Shown here in pieces: positions 6,566-10,253 of a stretch of DNA of 10,253 bases. A program made the translations under genes and the position numbers. The notes under the pieces are model-generated. The model did no database searches. It was not told the origin of the DNA and saw nothing but the letters and a program-made list of their open reading frames with translations. Each line of letters opens with the position of its first letter. Position 1 is the stretch's first letter. The stretch is from Rhodocyclaceae bacterium (GTDB lineage: Bacteria; Pseudomonadota; Gammaproteobacteria; Burkholderiales; Rhodocyclaceae), in contig DAIEEM010000175.1 in assembly GCA_027325905.1 (NCBI GenBank), positions 1 through 10,253 of the forward strand, given 5' to 3'.

Positions 6566-6757
6566 CTAAGCCAAAACGTCGATCAGTTTCCCGGTGATCT
6601 GCCCGCGTTCGTTCGGCACCGGCCCCGCCTCGTCGTGCCTGTCGTCGTCCTTGCGTTTCTTGCCGTCGCGCCGGGGCTGCGCATCGGGCCTGCCGCGGTC
6701 GGCGTCATTGACGGGACGCACTGCGGGTTGCGGAGAAATTGCCGGTTCGATAGCCAT
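6566..6757 (-). CDS. Small, highly charged hypothetical protein (63 aa)
   Basis: I do not recognise this family. The frame opens at 6808, but the ATG at 6757 has AAAGGAA (6765-6771) at 7-nt spacing and is preferred. The product is proline-rich at the N-terminus (MAIEPAISPQPAVRP), strongly charged in the middle (RRDGKKRKDDDRHDE) and ends with a short apolar tail (GQITGKLIDVLA). It is probably mostly disordered, with no signal peptide or membrane span. The terminal motif could be a binding peptide. Its gene is isolated between the TetR gene and the hydrolase. The good ribosome site supports coding; composition alone does not. Confidence 0.55.
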   Translation of the reverse strand: MAIEPAISPQPAVRPVNDADRGRPDAQPRRDGKKRKDDDRHDEAGPVPNERGQITGKLIDVLA

Positions 6758-6853
6758 GTCGTCGTTCCTTTCGAACTTGCTTAAGGACAACAACGGCATT
6801 GGCGACAAATACTTAATACATCGATCGGTGCCGAAAATATGCCGTACGACTGG

Positions 6854-7417
6854 CTACTGCGTGATGCGCTCCATGATCCAGCGTTTGGTCCGGGCCGCAT
6901 CCATCGGAAACTGGCCGCATTGCATCATCGAAAAGCCGAAGACGTAGGCGTAGAGGAGCACGCTGCGCGCCTTGGCTTCGGCGTCGGGCAGCCCCAGTGC
7001 GAGGAAGAGGGCATGTGTGCAGTCGAGGCGCGTGGCATCGACCGCCTCGACGATGGCGGCGGTGGCGGCGTCCTGGCGCGCCCACATGCGGATGGCGGCC
7101 TCGATGGCGATGCCCTTGCGGTTCTTGGCGGCGGCATAGACGTCGATGGTATGGTGCAGCGCCGCCAGTTCCTGGCCCGGTTCGGCGGCGGTCTGCTTGC
7201 GGATGTCGCGGATGCGGCCTTCGCGCCAGGTGTCGAGCACGGCGTCGACGAGGTCGCGGCGGTCCTTGAAATGCCAGTAGAAGCTGCCCTTGGTGACGCC
7301 CAGCTTTTTCGCCAGCACCTCGACGCGCAGGCCGTCCATGCCGTCGGCGGCGACGACATCGATGGCGCCGTGAATCCAGGCATTGCGGTCGAGGGCGGTG
7401 CGCGGCGCTTTTTCCAT
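6854..7417 (-). CDS. TetR/AcrR-family transcriptional regulator
   Basis: A 187-residue TetR-family protein, the usual length. The N-terminal helix-turn-helix lies at about residues 30-53, with LAKKLGVTKGSFYWHFKDR as the recognition region. The C-terminal, ligand-binding part is helical and typically variable. The frame is open far upstream, antisense to etfB, but the ATG at 7417 gives the normal N-terminus (MEKAPRTALDRNAW). No clear Shine-Dalgarno is seen, so the transcript may be nearly leaderless or weakly translated. It is divergent from etfB, and two similar inverted repeats lie in the gap, one over its own start codon. It therefore probably represses itself and the etf/acyl-CoA dehydrogenase operon, with an acyl-CoA as the likely inducer by analogy with other TetR regulators of acyl-CoA oxidation. 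Confidence 0.9.
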   Translation of the reverse strand: MEKAPRTALDRNAWIHGAIDVVAADGMDGLRVEVLAKKLGVTKGSFYWHFKDRRDLVDAVLDTWREGRIRDIRKQTAAEPGQELAALHHTIDVYAAAKNRKGIAIEAAIRMWARQDAATAAIVEAVDATRLDCTHALFLALGLPDAEAKARSVLLYAYVFGFSMMQCGQFPMDAARTKRWIMERITQ

Positions 7418-7431
7418 ACGGTAGGGTATTG
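7414..7431. promoter_or_regulatory. Operator-like repeat over the TetR gene start
   Basis: CCATAC-N6-GTATTG is a near-perfect 18-bp inverted repeat (five of six arm positions pair). It shares its arms with the site at 7465-7482 and lies 51 bp from it, centre to centre. It covers the TetR gene's start codon and touches the -35 of the etfB promoter, so binding could block both directions. Confidence 0.5.
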
Positions 7432-7457
7432 AAACGGATGTGGGAGTCGCGTAGTAT
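7429..7457 (+). promoter_or_regulatory. Predicted etfB promoter
   Basis: TTGAAA (7429-7434), a 17-nt spacer and TAGTAT (7452-7457) predict a start near 7464, directly next to the operator-like repeat at 7465-7482. On the opposite strand, TATACT (7453-7458) could serve as the -10 of the TetR gene, although its -35 is poor. The two promoters would then overlap. Confidence 0.5.
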
Positions 7458-7464
7458 AGCGCAA

Positions 7465-7482
7465 CCATACTATACCGTATGG
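7465..7482. promoter_or_regulatory. Operator-like palindrome in the divergent TetR/etfB gap
   Basis: CCATACTATACCGTATGG has perfect 6-bp arms (CCATAC/GTATGG) around a 6-bp centre, the size usual for a TetR-dimer operator. It starts at the predicted transcription start of etfB. A neighbouring GTAGTATAG (7451-7459) is a partial mirror of its left half, so a third half-site is possible. Confidence 0.6.
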
Positions 7483-7515
7483 GCTGGAGTGGCCTAAACT
7501 CTTCCGAACAAGCCC

Positions 7516-7531
7516 AAGGAGGTTCCGTTTG
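7516..7531 (+). promoter_or_regulatory. Strong ribosome site with a TTG start for etfB
   Basis: AAGGAGG (7516-7522) stands 6 nt before TTG (7529-7531). The protein reads [14 protein letters not shown] from this TTG, which is the conserved ETF-beta N-terminus, and no ATG nearby would give it. The TTG start is therefore well supported. Confidence 0.85.
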
Positions 7532-8278
7532 AAAATCCTCGTAGCCGTAAAGCGCGTGGTCGATTACAACGTCAAGGTGCGCGTCAAGGCCGACGGCAGC
7601 GGCGTCGATCTCGCCAACGTCAAGATGGCCATGAATCCCTTCGACGAAATCGCCGTCGAAGAGGCGGTGCGGCTCAAGGAAGCCGGCGTCGCCAGCGAAG
7701 TGGTGGCCGTATCCTGCGGACTTGCTGCGTGCCAGGAGACCCTGCGCACCGCCATGGCGCTCGGCGCCGACCGCGCCATCCTCGTCGAAACCGACGTCGA
7801 GCTGCAGCCCCTGGCCGTCGCCAAGCTGCTCAAGGCGCTGGTCGCCAAGGAAACGCCGCAACTGGTGATCCTCGGCAAGCAGGCCATCGACGACGACGCC
7901 AACCAGACCGGCCAGATGCTGGCCGCGCTGCTCGGCTGGCCGCAGGCGACCTTTGCTTCGAAGCTCGTCGTCGCATCGGGCAAGGCGACGGTGACGCGCG
8001 AAGTCGACGGCGGCCTCGAAACGCTCGAATTGGCGCTGCCGGCCGTGGTCACAACCGACTTGCGGCTCAACGAACCGCGCTATGCGACGCTGCCCAACAT
8101 CATGAAGGCGAAGAAGAAGCCGCTCGACAACGTCAAGCCGGCAGACCTCGGCGTCGATGTCGCGCCGCGTCTGGCGACGCTCAAGGTGGTCGAGCCGCCC
8201 AAGCGCACCGCCGGCGTCAAGGTTGCCGACGTCGCGCAACTGATCGACAAACTCAAGAACGAAGCGAAGGTGATCTGA
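7529..8278 (+). CDS. etfB: Electron transfer flavoprotein subunit beta
   Basis: A 249-residue ETF beta subunit, full family length. With the alpha subunit, it forms the FAD/AMP heterodimer that accepts electrons from acyl-CoA dehydrogenases and passes them to ETF:quinone oxidoreductase. Visible hallmarks are the N-terminal [12 protein letters not shown], the [17 protein letters not shown] segment (residues about 36-52), the nucleotide-binding [15 protein letters not shown] (about 115-130) and the signature [19 protein letters not shown] (about 157-175). The C-terminal arm that wraps around the alpha subunit follows. Translation starts at TTG behind a strong ribosome site. The stop overlaps the next start as TGATG, so etfA is translationally coupled. 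Expression is probably controlled by the divergent TetR protein. Confidence 0.96.
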   Translation: MKILVAVKRVVDYNVKVRVKADGSGVDLANVKMAMNPFDEIAVEEAVRLKEAGVASEVVAVSCGLAACQETLRTAMALGADRAILVETDVELQPLAVAKLLKALVAKETPQLVILGKQAIDDDANQTGQMLAALLGWPQATFASKLVVASGKATVTREVDGGLETLELALPAVVTTDLRLNEPRYATLPNIMKAKKKPLDNVKPADLGVDVAPRLATLKVVEPPKRTAGVKVADVAQLIDKLKNEAKVI

Positions 8279-9237
8279 TGGCCATACTTGTCATTGCCGA
8301 ACACGACAACGCCAGCCTCAAGGCCGCCACCCTCAATGCGGTCACGGCTGCAGCCAAGATCGGCGCCCAGTCGGGCAGCGAGATTCATGTGCTGGTCGTC
8401 GGCAGCGGCTGCGCCGCCGTCGCCCAAGCCGCAGCGCAGGTTGCCGGCGTCGCCAAGGTGAAAGTCGCCGACGCCGCCCACTACGCCGAACAGACCGCGG
8501 AGAACGTCGCCGCGCTGATCGTAGCCGCCCATGAAGCGGCCGGCTACAGCCATATCCTGGCGCCGTCGACGAGCCACGGCAAGAACGTGATGCCGCGCGT
8601 CGCCGCGCTGCTCGATGTGGCGCAGATCTCCGACATCGTCGGTGTCGATTCCGCCGACACTTTCGTGCGCCCGATCTATGCCGGCAACGCGTTGGCGACG
8701 GTCCGGAGTGCCGATGCCGTCAAGGTCGTCACCGTGCGCACGACCGGCTTCGACGCCGCAGCCATGCACGCAAATGGGGGTGGCGCCGCTGCGGTGGAGA
8801 ACATTGCCGCCGGTCCCGACCTCGGCGCAGCCAAGCTCATGAGCCGCGAACTGACCAAGTCGGCGCGCCCCGAACTCGGCGCCGCCAAGGTCATCGTCTC
8901 CGGCGGGCGCGGCCTCGGTTCCGGCGAGAACTACCATGCGCTGCTCGAGCCGCTGGCCGACAAGCTCGGCGCCGCGCTCGGCGCCTCGCGCGCCGCGGTG
9001 GACGCCGGCTTCGTGCCCAACGACTATCAGGTCGGCCAGACCGGCAAGATCGTCGCGCCGCAGCTCTACATCGCCATCGGTATCTCGGGGGCGATCCAGC
9101 ACCTGGCGGGCATGAAGGACTCGAAGGTGATCGTCGCCATCAACAAGGATCCGGATGCGCCGATCTTCCAAGTGGCCGACTACGGCCTGGTGGCGGACTT
9201 GTTCGCCGCCGTGCCGGAACTGACCGCTGCGGTCTGA
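8278..9237 (+). CDS. etfA: Electron transfer flavoprotein subunit alpha
   Basis: A 319-residue ETF alpha subunit, normal for the family. The N-terminal domain ([18 protein letters not shown] onward) packs against ETF beta. The C-terminal domain carries FAD, with [12 protein letters not shown] near residue 205 and the signature from QTGKIVAP through [16 protein letters not shown] to [10 protein letters not shown] (about 253-296). The frame extends upstream inside etfB, but the ATG at 8278 sits in the TGATG overlap and gives the standard N-terminus. The protein serves the acyl-CoA dehydrogenase encoded downstream and perhaps others in the cell. Confidence 0.96.
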   Translation: MAILVIAEHDNASLKAATLNAVTAAAKIGAQSGSEIHVLVVGSGCAAVAQAAAQVAGVAKVKVADAAHYAEQTAENVAALIVAAHEAAGYSHILAPSTSHGKNVMPRVAALLDVAQISDIVGVDSADTFVRPIYAGNALATVRSADAVKVVTVRTTGFDAAAMHANGGGAAAVENIAAGPDLGAAKLMSRELTKSARPELGAAKVIVSGGRGLGSGENYHALLEPLADKLGAALGASRAAVDAGFVPNDYQVGQTGKIVAPQLYIAIGISGAIQHLAGMKDSKVIVAINKDPDAPIFQVADYGLVADLFAAVPELTAAV

Positions 9238-9253
9238 CGGCCCGACGACGGCG

Positions 9254-9919
9254 ATGAACTTCCCCGCCGGACTCTTCAGCGATCCCTGGGCCTTCGGGGC
9301 GTTCGTGCCGCTTGCGGCGGTGTGGCTGTGGTGCCTACGCACGGCGCCGTGGAAGCGCCTGCTCGACGGCGCGCAGTCCAACGTCTGGCTCGGCACCATC
9401 GTCACGCTGCTGCTGGTGTGGAGCATGAAGGCCGGTGCCCATCCCGGCCTCAACCTGCACCTGCTCGGAGCCACCGCCTTCACGCTGATGTTCGGCCGCC
9501 AACTGGCGATACTGGGCCTCTCGGCGGTGATGGCGGCGGTGACCTTCAACGGCGGCGCCGGATGGGAGCCGTATGCGCTCAACGTGCTGGTGACGGCGGT
9601 GTTCCCCTGCGTTTTCGCCGACATGCTGCTGCGTATCGTCGAGCGGTACCTGCCGCCGAATTTCTTCGTCTACACCTTCGGCGCCGCGTTTTTCGGCGCG
9701 GCGCTCGCGGTCGTGTCGACGGGCTTTGTGTCGACCCTGCTGCTGTGGCTGGCGGGCGTCTATCCGGCCGACGTACTGTTTTCCGATTACTTCCCGTACT
9801 ACATCCTGCTCGGTTTCGCCGAAGCATGGCTCAACGGCGCGGCCATCACGCTGATGGTCGTGTACTACCCGCATTGGGTCGGCAGCTTCGACGACCGCCG
9901 CTATCTCAACGACAAATAA
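9254..9919 (+). CDS. CbiM/COG3235-like integral membrane protein
   Basis: A 221-residue inner-membrane protein with about six hydrophobic segments. It resembles the CbiM-like membrane proteins (COG3235 type), relatives of the Co2+/Ni2+ ECF transporter components. The supporting signs are the short N-terminus MNFPAGLFS, the H63-P-G-L-N-L-H69-L-L-G motif followed by TLMFGRQLA, and the aromatic [18 protein letters not shown] near the end. True CbiM/NikM proteins start Met-His and use that His to bind metal; here residue 2 is Asn, so Co/Ni transport is uncertain. It starts 16 nt after etfA with no strong ribosome site, so it is probably translated by coupling. No ATPase or other ECF component is adjacent. 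The family call is from motifs, not a search. Confidence 0.7.
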   Translation: MNFPAGLFSDPWAFGAFVPLAAVWLWCLRTAPWKRLLDGAQSNVWLGTIVTLLLVWSMKAGAHPGLNLHLLGATAFTLMFGRQLAILGLSAVMAAVTFNGGAGWEPYALNVLVTAVFPCVFADMLLRIVERYLPPNFFVYTFGAAFFGAALAVVSTGFVSTLLLWLAGVYPADVLFSDYFPYYILLGFAEAWLNGAAITLMVVYYPHWVGSFDDRRYLNDK

Positions 9920-9937
9920 TCCTGGAGTGTTGGAATT

Positions 9938-10253
9938 ATGAGCAACTACATTGCCCCGGTGAAAGACATGCTGTTCGTGCTGAACGAGTTGGCCGGCCTC
10001 GACAAGGTCGCGCAATTGCCCGGCTACGAGGAAGCCGATGCCGACGTCGTCGAGGCGATCCTCGACGAAGCCGGCAAGTTCGCCGGCGCGGTGCTGGCGC
10101 CGCTCAACTTCAGCGGCGACCAGGAAGGCGCCAAGTGGCACGACAAGCAGGTGAGCATGCCGGCCGGCTTCAAGGAAGCCTACAGGCAATTTGCCGAAGG
10201 CGGCTGGACGGCGCTCGACTGCCATCCGGAATACGGCGGCCAGGGCCTGCCGC
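9938..10253 (+). CDS. Acyl-CoA dehydrogenase, 3' partial
   Basis: The first 105 residues of an acyl-CoA dehydrogenase of the long form (about 600 residues in full). Such proteins start with a short helical extension (MSNYIAPVKDMLFVLNELAG) before the N-terminal alpha domain (YEEADADVVEAILDEAGKFA, VLAPLNFSGDQEGAKW, and WTALDCHPEYGGQGLP at the window edge). The enzyme would desaturate an acyl-CoA at C2-C3 with FAD and pass electrons to the ETF encoded upstream. The start is supported by GGAG (9924-9927) 10 nt before the ATG. The active-site base and the FAD-binding part lie beyond the window, so substrate chain length cannot be judged. Confidence 0.93.
   Translation, partial: MSNYIAPVKDMLFVLNELAGLDKVAQLPGYEEADADVVEAILDEAGKFAGAVLAPLNFSGDQEGAKWHDKQVSMPAGFKEAYRQFAEGGWTALDCHPEYGGQGLP

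Noticed and set aside
6854..8239. A 461-aa minus-strand frame joining the TetR gene to sequence antisense to etfB
   Set aside because: Only the last 187 residues are TetR-like. The upstream part is the shadow of etfB and crosses the promoter region.
8080..9624. A 514-aa open frame on the minus strand opposite etfA
   Set aside because: It is a GC-rich antisense shadow of etfA and the membrane-protein gene, with low-complexity His/Arg/Gly-rich sequence and no recognisable domain.

Overview
The window is GC-rich and its proteins look betaproteobacterial. An etfB-etfA pair leading into a long-form acyl-CoA dehydrogenase, plus a TetR regulator, suits a member of the Rhodocyclales or a relative. 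That placement is an inference from gene content and protein style, not from a marker gene.

Layout. (1) Positions 1-705, plus strand: the 3' part of an enoyl-CoA hydratase/isomerase-family gene. (2) Positions 774-5149, minus strand: a five-gene cluster. In transcription order it encodes an outer-membrane porin of OprB type broken by an in-frame TAA, an Nramp-superfamily transporter with a changed metal site, a 57-residue single-span membrane protein, a cytosolic PRC-barrel/MgtE-N/CBS protein without a channel domain, and a 74-residue soluble protein. A promoter at about 5406-5434 and a roughly 250-nt structured leader precede it. (3) Positions 5473-6757, minus strand: a metallo-beta-lactamase-fold hydrolase and, upstream of it, a 63-residue charged orphan protein. 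(4) Positions 6854-10253: a TetR-family repressor (minus) divergent from etfB, etfA, a CbiM-like membrane protein and the start of an acyl-CoA dehydrogenase (plus). Two similar operator-like inverted repeats lie in the divergent gap.

How the genes may work together. The right-hand unit fits fatty-acyl or other acyl-CoA oxidation: the dehydrogenase passes electrons to ETF, and the TetR protein probably represses the operon until an acyl-CoA ligand appears. The CbiM-like gene inside this operon is unexpected.

The minus-strand cluster is the most interesting part. The Nramp protein lacks the TM6 methionine and the TM1 asparagine that give classical Nramp proteins their transition-metal preference. 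It is encoded with a protein carrying the Mg2+-sensing cytosolic modules of MgtE. The cluster may therefore be a Mg2+ (or other divalent cation) uptake system with a porin, a transporter, a small membrane subunit and a cytosolic sensor. The porin is broken in this copy by what looks like one base change.
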